In this document: positions 52,118-60,765 of the stretch, one piece after another
Position numbering within the stretch: position 1 is the first letter of the stretch
Layout: the number at the start of each line of letters is the position of its first letter
Assembly: GCF_038003085.1 (NCBI RefSeq)
Contig: NZ_JBBOOM010000001.1
Coordinates: 1,116,001 to 1,180,000, forward strand
DNA from: Psychrobacillus sp. FSL K6-2836
GTDB lineage: Bacteria; Bacillota; Bacilli; Bacillales_A; Planococcaceae
Direction: 5' to 3'
Length of the DNA: 64,000 nucleotides
Program-made: the position numbers and the translations under genes
Notes under the pieces: model-generated
The model's input: only the letters and a program-made list of their open reading frames with translations
Told to the model about the DNA's origin: nothing
The model's database searches: none

Positions 52118-53746
52118 TTATTTCCATTCTCTTTCTGTGTAACCTTTTGCTTTGATCCCTTCATTTGTTTCTTTAATAATCGCTTCGCCGCCTTTTGCCA
52201 TATATTCCTCTACAAGAGCATCCCAATCAGATACTGGTCTTTGGCCTGCGATCATTTTAGATTGTTCGTTAATTAGGAATTGCATTAGGTCTGTGCCTTT
52301 TTCTTGATTGGTCGGTGACAATACACCATGAGAAGGGTCAATATACATTTGGTTCGATTCAAACATTTCCTGCAAGGTAACTGTCATTTCCTTTAACTCT
52401 GGTAAAGTGTAGCTATCAGCGTAGTTAATCGCTGCATCCTCTGGAACCTGCTCTCTGTTATCCAAGAAATAAGTGGATGGTGAAAGTCCTTCAGAAGAGA
52501 ATGTTGGAACTTGGACAGGTAATCCATTTTCCATATTATAACCAGTTCCTTCTTTACCTAAATAGAAGTCAAAGTCCGCATTTTGAGGATTTTTTTCCTC
52601 AGCCGGGAAATATGTTTTTCCGAAATCCACTAGCTCTAATGCGCGATAAATTTTTCCTTCATCTTCCGCAAGATTAGCATTTAAAGCAAGAATCCCTGAG
52701 TTACCTGAACCCATTGTGAATCCTTTAGATTTATCTGGTGCTTCAAATGGCGGAATTGCTACGAGCTCTGCGTCCGGGTTAATGGATAATAATCCTTCAA
52801 AGTATTCTTGAGACATACCTGAAACTCCACCAACGAAAATTCCGGCTTTGCCAGAATAAAATTCATTATTCGTACTTGCCCAATCTAAAACCGCAAAATC
52901 CTTCGTCATAGCCCCTTCTTTATAAAGGTTAGCAAAGAATTGAACTAAATCTTTTCTTCCATCAGAAATGATACCCGGGATAAAATCACCGTTATCATTT
53001 TGGTGATACCATGCGTTGAAGTCCCAATAAGTTCCCATATTGAAGTTTGGATTGATATTTTCTCCAATTGCTACACCATACGTATCAGCCTTACCATTAC
53101 CATCTGGATCTTCTTTAGTAAATGCAATGGCAATTTTCTCAAGCTCATCGTAACTCGTTGGAATTTCTAATCCTAATTTGTCCAACCAATCCTTCCGAAT
53201 AATCGGAGTTAAAGGATATGGTTGAGAATAACGCGGAATTCCATATATTTTGCCATTTACTTTAAAAGAATTGTAAATATAGTCTGGGATTTTACCTAAT
53301 GTTGCATAATGTGATAGATAATCATCTAAAGGTAGGAATGCCCCGTCCTCAGCCCATTGATAAAAACGTGTATCACCAGCTTGGAATCCTACTAAATCTG
53401 GCATTGAACCTGAAGCTACAATGGCAGATGATTTTTCCACATAGTCACCTTGAGGAATAATCTCTGGTTTATAATCTACATTAAAGCGCTCATTTATCAA
53501 ATCAAGACCAGGACTACTTAACGGTGGTGGATCACCAAAACGGAATGTCATCCCCGTGATTGTATGTTTTTCACTATGATCAAATGGATCAACCTGCGCA
53601 TCTGGAGCCTTTTCAGTTTCTCCTGCTGTTTCTGTTTCTTTTTCTTTGTCTGTTTCTTTCTCACCTGTGTTTTCATCCGTACAAGCTACCAGCATAAAAC
53701 TGAGAAAAAGAAGTAGCAAGCCAATTATTAAGTGCTTATTTTTCAC
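52118..53746 (-). CDS. CUT1-type solute-binding lipoprotein (second system)
   Basis: Extracellular binding protein of the LplA-like family (542 aa). The signal ends in the lipobox LVAC near residue 22, followed by a charged Glu/Lys/Thr linker to about residue 55. The binding domain has DYVEKSSAIVASGSMPDLVG near 103 and a C-terminal AKGGEAIIKETNEGIKAKGY. The start is GTG with GGAGGGG upstream. It is the last gene of the importer operon. The linked heparinase-type enzyme suggests an oligosaccharide, perhaps containing uronic acid. Confidence 0.9.
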   Translation of the reverse strand: MKNKHLIIGLLLLFLSFMLVACTDENTGEKETDKEKETETAGETEKAPDAQVDPFDHSEKHTITGMTFRFGDPPPLSSPGLDLINERFNVDYKPEIIPQGDYVEKSSAIVASGSMPDLVGFQAGDTRFYQWAEDGAFLPLDDYLSHYATLGKIPDYIYNSFKVNGKIYGIPRYSQPYPLTPIIRKDWLDKLGLEIPTSYDELEKIAIAFTKEDPDGNGKADTYGVAIGENINPNFNMGTYWDFNAWYHQNDNGDFIPGIISDGRKDLVQFFANLYKEGAMTKDFAVLDWASTNNEFYSGKAGIFVGGVSGMSQEYFEGLLSINPDAELVAIPPFEAPDKSKGFTMGSGNSGILALNANLAEDEGKIYRALELVDFGKTYFPAEEKNPQNADFDFYLGKEGTGYNMENGLPVQVPTFSSEGLSPSTYFLDNREQVPEDAAINYADSYTLPELKEMTVTLQEMFESNQMYIDPSHGVLSPTNQEKGTDLMQFLINEQSKMIAGQRPVSDWDALVEEYMAKGGEAIIKETNEGIKAKGYTEREWK

Positions 53747-53809
53747 ATTAACCCCTCCATTAATCTTTTTAGTAAGGCTTTGTTAAACAGTAGTACAGAC
53801 AAATTTCTA

Positions 53810-54685
53810 TTAACCTTTTACAGATCCAAGCATCACTCCTTTAGCAAAATGTTTTTGCAAGAATGGATAAACAATAAGTATTGGTAAGGTTGCCAACAAA
53901 ATAGCTGCCATTTGAACCGTTTCTGGAGGAGGTAATGCCTCTACCATTGCCGCATGACCTCCTAGTGCTGCATTGGGTTCATTCACAATGACAATTTGTC
54001 GTAAAATAACTTGAATCGGCCACTTTGCAGGGTCGTTCAAGTAGAGAACTCCTGAGAAATAGCTATTCCAATGACCCACTGCATAAAACAGACCAAATGC
54101 TGCCAAAGCGGGCTTTGATAACGGTAAAATCACTTTAGAAAAAATTTGAATATCATTTGCTCCATCAATAATTGCTGCCTCTGTAAGTTCCTCAGGAATC
54201 CCTTTAAAAAATTGAGTCATGATGATTAAGTTGAATGGACTGATTGCTACAGGTATGATCAATGCCCATAACGAATTCAATAAACCAGTTTCTTTTACAA
54301 TAATATAAGTTGGAATCATTCCAGCAGAAAATAGTATTGTAAATAATACTAAAAATAAGATTAACCTTTGCCCAATAATATTTCTTGTTAGTGAATAGGC
54401 CATTGTTGAAGTGAAAACTAGATTAACAAATGTTCCTACCACTGTGATATAAACTGTCACCCATAGGGAACGGATAAATTGATCGGACCCTAAAATATAC
54501 GTATAAGCATCTGTCACCCATTCCTTTGGCCATAAAAGGAAATCACTATTTAGTACATCACTTACACTTGAAAATGAAACGGAAAAAATGTATAAGAAGG
54601 GGAATAGCATTGTTACAGATATTAATAACAAAAGTATGTTATTAAAAATTTCCATTACCCTTTCGCCACCAGTAGCTTTGAACAT
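53810..54685 (-). CDS. ABC transporter permease, LplC/YtcP type (second system)
   Basis: Importer membrane subunit (291 aa) with about six hydrophobic segments, an EAA loop ELTEAAIIDGANDIQIFSKV near residue 180, PIQVILRQIVIVNE and the ending FAKGVMLGSVKG. The ATG at 54685 is chosen: GGGGG lies 7 bp upstream and the length fits the family. The longer frame up to 54778 runs through the intergenic repeat 54705-54820 and is not real coding sequence. It partners with the 54836-55819 permease. Confidence 0.92.
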   Translation of the reverse strand: MFKATGGERVMEIFNNILLLLISVTMLFPFLYIFSVSFSSVSDVLNSDFLLWPKEWVTDAYTYILGSDQFIRSLWVTVYITVVGTFVNLVFTSTMAYSLTRNIIGQRLILFLVLFTILFSAGMIPTYIIVKETGLLNSLWALIIPVAISPFNLIIMTQFFKGIPEELTEAAIIDGANDIQIFSKVILPLSKPALAAFGLFYAVGHWNSYFSGVLYLNDPAKWPIQVILRQIVIVNEPNAALGGHAAMVEALPPPETVQMAAILLATLPILIVYPFLQKHFAKGVMLGSVKG

Positions 54686-54704
54686 AATCTTACCCCCTAA
54701 CATA

Positions 54705-54820
54705 ATAAGAAAAGCGTAAGCGCCTTTGTCACAGTCTAAGTTCGCGACATCGTGTCGCAACGACTGTATGACCCACATCGTGTGGGCTTCCGACTAGCGC
54801 TGGAGCTAGACATAAAAATC
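54705..54820. repeat. GC-rich intergenic repeat with nested hairpins
   Basis: This element separates the two permease genes. It starts near AAAAGCGTAAGCGCC and ends near CGACTAGCGCTGGAGCTAGA, a pattern I remember as frequent between genes in Bacillales. Inside are two six-pair hairpins with the same TCG loop, GCGACA/TGTCGC (54744-54758) and CCCACA/TGTGGG (54772-54786), and an outer ACAGTC/GACTGT pair. It may lower permease-2 expression or stabilise part of the mRNA. Confidence 0.75.
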
Positions 54821-54835
54821 TATTAAGATGGTAAT

Positions 54836-55819
54836 CTAATATAAACCATCTTCCCCAAACTTTTTCGCAAGTCTATTGGCAAGAACGACGAGTACTAAAC
54901 CAATAACTCCTTTAAACAGCCCTACAGCTGTAGCAAAACTAAAATTAGCCTGCTGAATCCCCTTAAAATACACATAAGTGTCTAAGACGTTCCCTGTTTC
55001 CATATTGAAAGGATTCAACATTAGAAAGATTTGCTCGAAACCACTATCCATAACATTTCCTAAACGAAGGATTAATAAGATGACAATCGTACTCTTAAGT
55101 GCTGGTAAAGTAATATGCCACATCTGTCTCAATCTACTAGCTCCGTCAATTACAGCCGCTTCATATAAATGCGGGCTAACCCCAGACAATGCTGCTAAGA
55201 AAAGAATAGTGCCCCAACCTGATTCCTTCCAGATAACCTGGAAAATGACTATAGGCTTGAACAATGCCGGATCTGTTAAAAATGGGATTGGATTGATCTC
55301 CAAAAAATTCACAAAAACGCTGTTTATTAAACCTTCACTTCTAAGAAAAATAACGGTTATCCCAACAACTACTACCCAGGATAAAAAATGCGGTAAATAC
55401 ACAATAGATTGAAGAAATTTCTTATATACCTGATTTCTAATTTCATTAAGCATTAAGGCAAGTACAATGGATATTGGAAAAGCGAAAAATATTTGTAACA
55501 TTGAAATTTGTAGCGTGTTCCATATAACTTGAATAACTTCCGCATCTTCAAAGATTAATTTAAAGTATTTTAATCCTACCCACGGGCTCTCAGCAAATCC
55601 GCGAAATGGGCTATAATCCTTAAATGCTAGAAGAATTCCTGCCATTGGTATATAACGATATATTAGGAAATATAAAACCCCAGGTAAGATTAGAAGTAAT
55701 AAATAGCGATCTCGCCATAATTTCTTTTTTAATGAATTCTTTTTTCTTTTAGTCGGGATATTATTTGATACAGCTAATGTCGAATCCAGCGTCTCAATTT
55801 TTTTGTTTTTAGTTTCAAT
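54836..55819 (-). CDS. ABC transporter permease, LplB type, with no standard start codon
   Basis: Membrane subunit (327 aa) with EAA loop HLYEAAVIDGASRLRQMWHI and YLPHFLSWVVVVGIT, typical of LplB. The first in-frame ATG (55645) would drop the first membrane helix. Upstream the same frame continues with KKKLWRDRYLLLLILPGVLY, the usual LplB N-terminus, to an ATT codon (55817-55819) that has GGGGAG 7 bp upstream; no ATG, GTG or TTG lies in frame between. A TTG one base away (55816-55818) is out of frame but would rejoin by slippage on a run of seven A. Either the start is ATT, or there is a frameshift, or a sequence error. I give the ATT form. Confidence 0.8.
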   Translation of the reverse strand: METKNKKIETLDSTLAVSNNIPTKRKKNSLKKKLWRDRYLLLLILPGVLYFLIYRYIPMAGILLAFKDYSPFRGFAESPWVGLKYFKLIFEDAEVIQVIWNTLQISMLQIFFAFPISIVLALMLNEIRNQVYKKFLQSIVYLPHFLSWVVVVGITVIFLRSEGLINSVFVNFLEINPIPFLTDPALFKPIVIFQVIWKESGWGTILFLAALSGVSPHLYEAAVIDGASRLRQMWHITLPALKSTIVILLILRLGNVMDSGFEQIFLMLNPFNMETGNVLDTYVYFKGIQQANFSFATAVGLFKGVIGLVLVVLANRLAKKFGEDGLY

Positions 55820-55855
55820 AACTAATCTCCCCTTTCTCTATTAAACTCTTTTCGA

Positions 55856-55874
55856 TACATGTATATTACATGTA
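55856..55874. promoter_or_regulatory. tandem TACATGTA palindromes, candidate operator
   Basis: Two perfect 8 bp palindromes TACATGTA (55856-55863 and 55867-55874), centres 11 bp apart, one helical turn, in the gap before the LplB-type gene. The GntR-SBP regulator at 59259 is one possible binder. Confidence 0.45.
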
Positions 55875-55920
55875 TTTAATAGTAATTTAAATTTTACAAT
55901 AATTCAATATTTTTTTAAAA

Positions 55921-56562
55921 TTATATTCCTTTTTCTTCTTGATTTTCCTTTTTATTTTTTTCTAAGTTCGTAAACATTTTGTTAGCAATAACCATTACCA
56001 CTAGGCATATAAGGCTCCCACCGAAAAATGGAAGTAACCCTGGAATTTTAATCATCAGATAATAGGGGAAATAAAATCCTAAAACCATTAGAACTGAAAA
56101 CAAAGGATTTGATAGAACAATGAGTAAGCAGTTTCTAAAATATTGCTTTATAGTCAATTTATATTGAACATAAACTGGGAATGCATAAAGCAAAGCAACT
56201 ATATAAATAGCAGCGAGTATGAAAAAGAATAAAGAAACAATTAAAGCCCAAATAGTGGGTATACCACGGAAAAACTGTAGATCCACGTATATTATTATCC
56301 CTAGTACTGCCCATGAATAGCCATATTTGTTGGACTTTAGAAATTCCTTTTTATACTCATTTTTAAAATGAGTGAATACTTTTAGGTCCTCTTCTTGTGT
56401 CCACTTTCTAACTACAGAGAACATTGCTACGGTTGATGGAAAAAAACCCGCAATTCCAACACCAATGATTATTCCCGCTAACCAAAGAATATTTAGATAC
56501 GCAAGCTTTAAAGCCCAATCCATATAATGATATAGCGAACCTCTCCATCCAGTAAGTTCCAT
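55921..56562 (-). CDS. YesL-type DUF624 membrane protein
   Basis: Small membrane protein (213 aa, five or six hydrophobic segments). The start GWRGSLYHYMDWALKLAYLN and GFFPSTVAMFSVVRKW near residue 45 are typical of DUF624/YesL proteins, which are regularly encoded with LplABC-type importers. Its function is unknown; a helper role in transport is usually assumed. The ATG at 56562 has GAGGTG 6 bp upstream; a GTG 9 bp earlier lies in that site. It opens the importer operon. Confidence 0.85.
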   Translation of the reverse strand: MELTGWRGSLYHYMDWALKLAYLNILWLAGIIIGVGIAGFFPSTVAMFSVVRKWTQEEDLKVFTHFKNEYKKEFLKSNKYGYSWAVLGIIIYVDLQFFRGIPTIWALIVSLFFFILAAIYIVALLYAFPVYVQYKLTIKQYFRNCLLIVLSNPLFSVLMVLGFYFPYYLMIKIPGLLPFFGGSLICLVVMVIANKMFTNLEKNKKENQEEKGI

Positions 56563-56644
56563 GTGAATCACCTCTTTAAATACGTATTTTCATTGAAAAT
56601 TCAGTCACTTTAGGTTACATTTTCTTTATTTTAGATAGATGAGT

Positions 56645-56963
56645 CTATTTCATAAAGAAGTAATTAGTAATAAAATTCGAACAAAGTTAATTTCTGCTCC
56701 AGGCGGATGCTTTCCGCGGGCACGGAGGCGTTACCACACGATGTGGCGCTCTTAGCCTGTGTTCCTTGAAAGCTTTCCTGCAAGGCTTTCAGCTCGTGCA
56801 CCTGTCGCTACGCTATCGGTGCAGAAAACATTTGCTATTCCCACTGGAGTCGCCGCCTTGCGCTCCAATCAACGAAGTCCACTTTAAATAAACGGATAAT
56901 TGAGTATAATATCACATTAATATTCATGTATTAACTTAAAATAAGTAATTATGAAATTGACTC
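56645..56963. repeat. left inverted repeat of the four-gene cassette (GC-rich core)
   Basis: The reverse complement matches 63685-63945. The shared part includes the last 12 bases of the heparinase-like gene (GAGTCAAT..CATAA), then CATAATTACTTATT, ATGTGATATTATA, CAATTATCC, TTTATTTAAAGTGGACTTCG, the GC-rich core (GGAGCGCAAGGCGGCGACTCC ... GCGGAAAGC.TCCGCCTGGA) and CTACTAATTACTT-type sequence at the far end. This copy holds about 70 bp extra, including the hairpin CCACA-CGA-TGTGG (56734-56746). The 56563-56948 gap has nothing else. Confidence 0.85.
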
Positions 56964-59234
56964 AGATAACATAATTTCATATTTTCCAGGCTTTAAGTGT
57001 AGTTCAAGCATTCCCTCGTCAGTTTGATAGGTTATCAAATGTTCCTTATTATTAACTAATAAATCCATAGGCTGCGGAGTTTTAAACCAAACCTGAGTAG
57101 TTTTTAAAAGCTCAATGTGAATTTTCGCACCTCTACTATAAATGTGAGCTGAAATATTCATGTCTTCAGAAGATCGAAAAATCGTTTCCTCTTTTATCTT
57201 CAGACAGTTACCATTCACAACAGACAACTTACTTAGCTTGTTGCCGTTGTTCTGAATTGAAATCCATCCCTGTTCTCCTAGAAAACCAATTTCACCATTA
57301 GAGTTTTTTTGCCACACAGACTTCCTTTCCTCGTTTACAAGGATATGGTCTGTAATGCCTTGACGGCTAACCTCCATATGAAAAAGCGATCCATTTCTAA
57401 TTAGTGAATTAGCACAATCATTTTTGGAAGCTTCAGGAACAAGCATTGTTATCATATATTGCAGTTGTTGCTCTTCATCATGAGGCACTATCTGTAGATA
57501 AGCCCCATACTCTTCTGCTCCCTTATGCTGTTCAACACTTTTCTTTGTATCTTTTGGATAACAATTGTAAAGGGAAACCGAAGCTTTGTCTCCAGCGAAT
57601 CGGATATGCGTTTCTTCTGTCTTCTCCCCTGGCAGCATGTTTTTATCCCCTATATATATTTGTGCTGTCGTATGGAAAAGAAAGCTGATAACACTACCCG
57701 GATCCTCTTTAACTACCTTATCTATAATTAGATAGTAGCTATTATCGATATGTACTATTTTTCGTTCCCACTGTGAAATACTTTTGTCATAAGCACCAGC
57801 TGCTTCACCACAAACAAAAGAATAAGAATCAGACGTATACGAGTCTACAAATTTACTTTTCCCTAACTTGGATTGTCCCTTCCCATTAACAAGCATACTA
57901 TTATGTCCAATTGTCCCAATCGTAAAATCTCTCCTTGGACCTTTTACATAATCTTGGTACCCTGGATTGGTTATTAGCCACTCTCCAGCAACATGTAATA
58001 TAAAATTGTTTTGATCGAAATGATTATGATTCTTTGCTGATCCGCTTGAATTGAAGGCTATTAGGTGATCATGATCCTTCCAGCCACTTCTAAGAGAAGC
58101 CCAGCCTATCGTAGAAAATATATGGGAGCATCTATTTTCATAGTATATTTCCGGCTCTAAGGGCTTAGGTAGATTATTCGTGTGAAGTAATGCTTCCAAA
58201 TGACTTTCCGAGAATTTATGCACATACCAGCTTGCAACACGATTTTGGTTTTTAGATGCAAGTATTGCCATAAGATAGGAAATATCCAAACTATAAAATG
58301 AATCTGAAAAGTTTACAAAGCTCACCTTTCCACCTGTCCCTAAGGAGTACATGAAAAGATCAGGTAGAAAACGAAAGTATGGATGCTGGAGAAATTCGTC
58401 ATCTCCTGTCGAACGATGGTACGTATCCGCTGCCATTAAAATATGTCTCGCAGCGACATTTAAATACAATAGCCCCTCAATATCCGGATCCTTCATCCTA
58501 CTATCTAAATAATTGCTTATATAAGTACAGGAATTGAAGATGAATGGTTCCACCTCATCCTTACAATCACTATCTAAAATGGCAAGTGATCCGATAAGCA
58601 TCGCTACTTGCTTTGATGCAATTATATTATGGCTATCATGATTGTTAAAATCTATACGAAAGGGCTGTAAACCTTTTGTCAAAATAGCATTTTTAATCGT
58701 ATTTTTCTCCGAGCTGGATAATAGATGCATGATAGCATCGTATCCAATTGCTGCACCTAAAGTGAAATGAGCATTACTTAAATTCCCTTCCGCTCCCCTT
58801 AGCGGAAATTCAAACCATCTTGTGAACGAGGATAGACCAATGAGATACTCCTTTACTTTTTCAGCAAACCTTTTTTCTTCCGTTATACCATAAGCAAATG
58901 CTAAAATTTTGATTCTCTCCTCAACAGCTCGAGAATACATCGTCCAAAAAGGATATTCTATATATCCTGGTGGATCTCCAACTGGCTCAAGTTGTTTTAG
59001 TGGCAATGGAATATTCAGTTGGACCGAGTAGCTTGGATAAACCACCGTAAACTCTTTTTCATCTGCGTATGACTCTGCTAGTTCAAGCGTTTTATCCCAT
59101 CCATCGTTAAAATCAATCCCAATTTCGAATTTGTTATTTGCTAGTCTAGCTTTCATTTCTTTTAGTTCCTCGTCATTATATAAAATTCGAGGATTTGGTT
59201 TTAATTGCTTAAGCTTTTGAGCGAATTTCATCAC
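56949..59234 (-). CDS. heparinase II/III-family polysaccharide lyase-like protein
   Basis: A 761-residue protein with an N-terminal alpha/alpha-toroid region and a C-terminal beta-sandwich. The Hepar_II_III signature lies near residue 400: SAKNHNHFDQNNFILHVAGE followed by WLITNPGYQDYVKGP; the His/Asn cluster around NHNHFD fits the lyase active site. SNAHFTLGAAIGYDAIMHLL and FNNHDSHNIIASKQ near 150-210 belong to the toroid. There is no signal peptide, so it would act in the cytoplasm on imported oligosaccharides, as PL15/PL17/PL21-type oligo-lyases do. The exact uronide is unknown. Its last codons lie inside the inverted repeat. Confidence 0.82.
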   Translation of the reverse strand: MMKFAQKLKQLKPNPRILYNDEELKEMKARLANNKFEIGIDFNDGWDKTLELAESYADEKEFTVVYPSYSVQLNIPLPLKQLEPVGDPPGYIEYPFWTMYSRAVEERIKILAFAYGITEEKRFAEKVKEYLIGLSSFTRWFEFPLRGAEGNLSNAHFTLGAAIGYDAIMHLLSSSEKNTIKNAILTKGLQPFRIDFNNHDSHNIIASKQVAMLIGSLAILDSDCKDEVEPFIFNSCTYISNYLDSRMKDPDIEGLLYLNVAARHILMAADTYHRSTGDDEFLQHPYFRFLPDLFMYSLGTGGKVSFVNFSDSFYSLDISYLMAILASKNQNRVASWYVHKFSESHLEALLHTNNLPKPLEPEIYYENRCSHIFSTIGWASLRSGWKDHDHLIAFNSSGSAKNHNHFDQNNFILHVAGEWLITNPGYQDYVKGPRRDFTIGTIGHNSMLVNGKGQSKLGKSKFVDSYTSDSYSFVCGEAAGAYDKSISQWERKIVHIDNSYYLIIDKVVKEDPGSVISFLFHTTAQIYIGDKNMLPGEKTEETHIRFAGDKASVSLYNCYPKDTKKSVEQHKGAEEYGAYLQIVPHDEEQQLQYMITMLVPEASKNDCANSLIRNGSLFHMEVSRQGITDHILVNEERKSVWQKNSNGEIGFLGEQGWISIQNNGNKLSKLSVVNGNCLKIKEETIFRSSEDMNISAHIYSRGAKIHIELLKTTQVWFKTPQPMDLLVNNKEHLITYQTDEGMLELHLKPGKYEIMLSESIS

Positions 59235-59258
59235 AAGTTACACCCCTTAGATAGCGCT

Positions 59259-60689
59259 TTAACCGCTATACGTCGCTTGTTTTAAATTTAGAAGCTCTTC
59301 AATTCGTTTACATGTATCTTCTGCTTTTTCCATATTGGCCCAGAAAAATTGCATCTCTCGTTCAATTAGTTCAAATTCCTCGATTGTAAGATGAAGATCT
59401 CTAATCGTCTTGGAGGAGCCCATTACTTCTTTAAAAGCATTGTATTGTTCTGGATGAACACCAGGCTGTAGAAGATTATTATCCTCTGCAACTATGCGAA
59501 GCATCGGAATTGTACATCCATTTTGTTTGAGCAATGTTTGCGCTTCAGTACTTACCATAAAGCTTACAAGTGCTTGTGCTGCTTCTTTTATTTTACTATT
59601 TGCACTTATTCCTAAGGCACCACCTAAAAGAAGTGTTCCGGGTGCATCATTTTGAGGTGGCGGTAGAACGTCCCATTTAATCTTATGGTCTCTAAATTCA
59701 TTCATAAAATAATAGGTCGTCAAAATCATTGCTGCCCCTTCTCGCATAAAGAGATTTTCAGCTAGCTCATTGCTCCCATGAGAGAATATTGGCGAGACTT
59801 GATGCTTATACATTAAATCACCACAGTAATTCAGGGCTTCTATATTCTCTTTTCTATCCATAACTGATTTAGAGCGATCCTCTGCCATGAATGTACCTTT
59901 GTTCTGCAAAAGAAATACAGGCCAGCGATTCGTGGAAGATGAAAAACAAAAGCCGTATTCGTTTATCATACTATCGCTTTCCATTCCCTTCGTTGTCCGA
60001 GTAGACAACTCTAACAGGTCATCCCAGTTTTCCATTTTGAAGTCCTTCTGGATTCCCGCCTCTTCAAACATTCGTCGATTGTAGCAGATCATCACCGGTG
60101 AAAATACAAACGGCGTTACAGGAACTGCCTGATTATACGTGAACATATCAAACACTTGCTTATAGCTATCCTTTTCTGCGTCAATATGCTCCGGTAAGAA
60201 AGGATCTAGCATATCTAAAGAATTCGACTCCATTAGTTCCCTGAAGTGATAGTCAGATACGATAAATACATCGGGTCCGTTATCATGCTTTATAGATTGT
60301 GTCAGATTATATATATACTGACTATTAGGTAGTATTTGAAGATTTACTTTTGTGAATGGGTTGAGCTGTTCGAAACGTTTGATAATTTTCCTTATAATTT
60401 CTATCTCATATGAATTAGAAAACCAACCTAGTGTAATAGTCTGTTTTTGCGTATCGTTTGGAATTGTTACTCTATTTCCTTTTCCAGGGATTTTCTCAAT
60501 TAACCCTTCCTCAACAAGCTCTGCCAATGCCTTTCTAATGGAAACTCTACTTAACTCATACACTTTACTTAAAGTATTTTCCGGGAGGATGAATTCACCT
60601 GGTTTTATCTTTCCTGATATAATTTCTTCTTTTAATTCGTGCATAAACTTATTGTAGCGATTTTCAAATACACTTTTTCTTTTTAGCAA
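59259..60689 (-). CDS. GntR-type regulator fused to a solute-binding-protein domain
   Basis: A 476-residue protein. Residues 1-80 are a GntR winged helix (ELKEEIISGKIKPGEFILPE, then VSIRKALAELVEEGLIEKIP). From about 85 a complete family-1 ABC binding-protein domain follows (TLGWFSNSYEIEIIRKIIKR, GPDVFIVSDYHFRELMES, FVFSPVMICYNRRMFEEAG, LLLGGALGISANSKIKEAAQ). There is no signal peptide, so the binding domain must work inside the cell as a sensor. AraR-like proteins join GntR to a LacI-type domain; here the partner is an LplA/MalE-type domain. The start is TTG with GGGAG 10 bp upstream. It probably senses the imported oligosaccharide or its cleavage product. Confidence 0.88.
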   Translation of the reverse strand: MLKRKSVFENRYNKFMHELKEEIISGKIKPGEFILPENTLSKVYELSRVSIRKALAELVEEGLIEKIPGKGNRVTIPNDTQKQTITLGWFSNSYEIEIIRKIIKRFEQLNPFTKVNLQILPNSQYIYNLTQSIKHDNGPDVFIVSDYHFRELMESNSLDMLDPFLPEHIDAEKDSYKQVFDMFTYNQAVPVTPFVFSPVMICYNRRMFEEAGIQKDFKMENWDDLLELSTRTTKGMESDSMINEYGFCFSSSTNRWPVFLLQNKGTFMAEDRSKSVMDRKENIEALNYCGDLMYKHQVSPIFSHGSNELAENLFMREGAAMILTTYYFMNEFRDHKIKWDVLPPPQNDAPGTLLLGGALGISANSKIKEAAQALVSFMVSTEAQTLLKQNGCTIPMLRIVAEDNNLLQPGVHPEQYNAFKEVMGSSKTIRDLHLTIEEFELIEREMQFFWANMEKAEDTCKRIEELLNLKQATYSG

Positions 60690-60765
60690 TTTCTACAACT
60701 CCCTACTAATAATTGCCCTGCTTGTAATTAGAATAGCATATTTGCAATGAAAACTTGAAAGATCT

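Noticed and set aside
54686-54778. N-terminal extension of the LplC-type permease
   Set aside because: It would translate the intergenic repeat; the downstream ATG has a perfect GGGGG site and gives the family length.
54978-55412. 144-residue open frame antisense to the LplB-type permease
   Set aside because: Shadow of a well-supported membrane-protein gene; composition typical of antisense to hydrophobic helices.
56690-56890. Insertion-sequence remnant
   Set aside because: The GC-rich core has no transposase coding and no target duplication I can see; it fits the widespread intergenic repeat type better.
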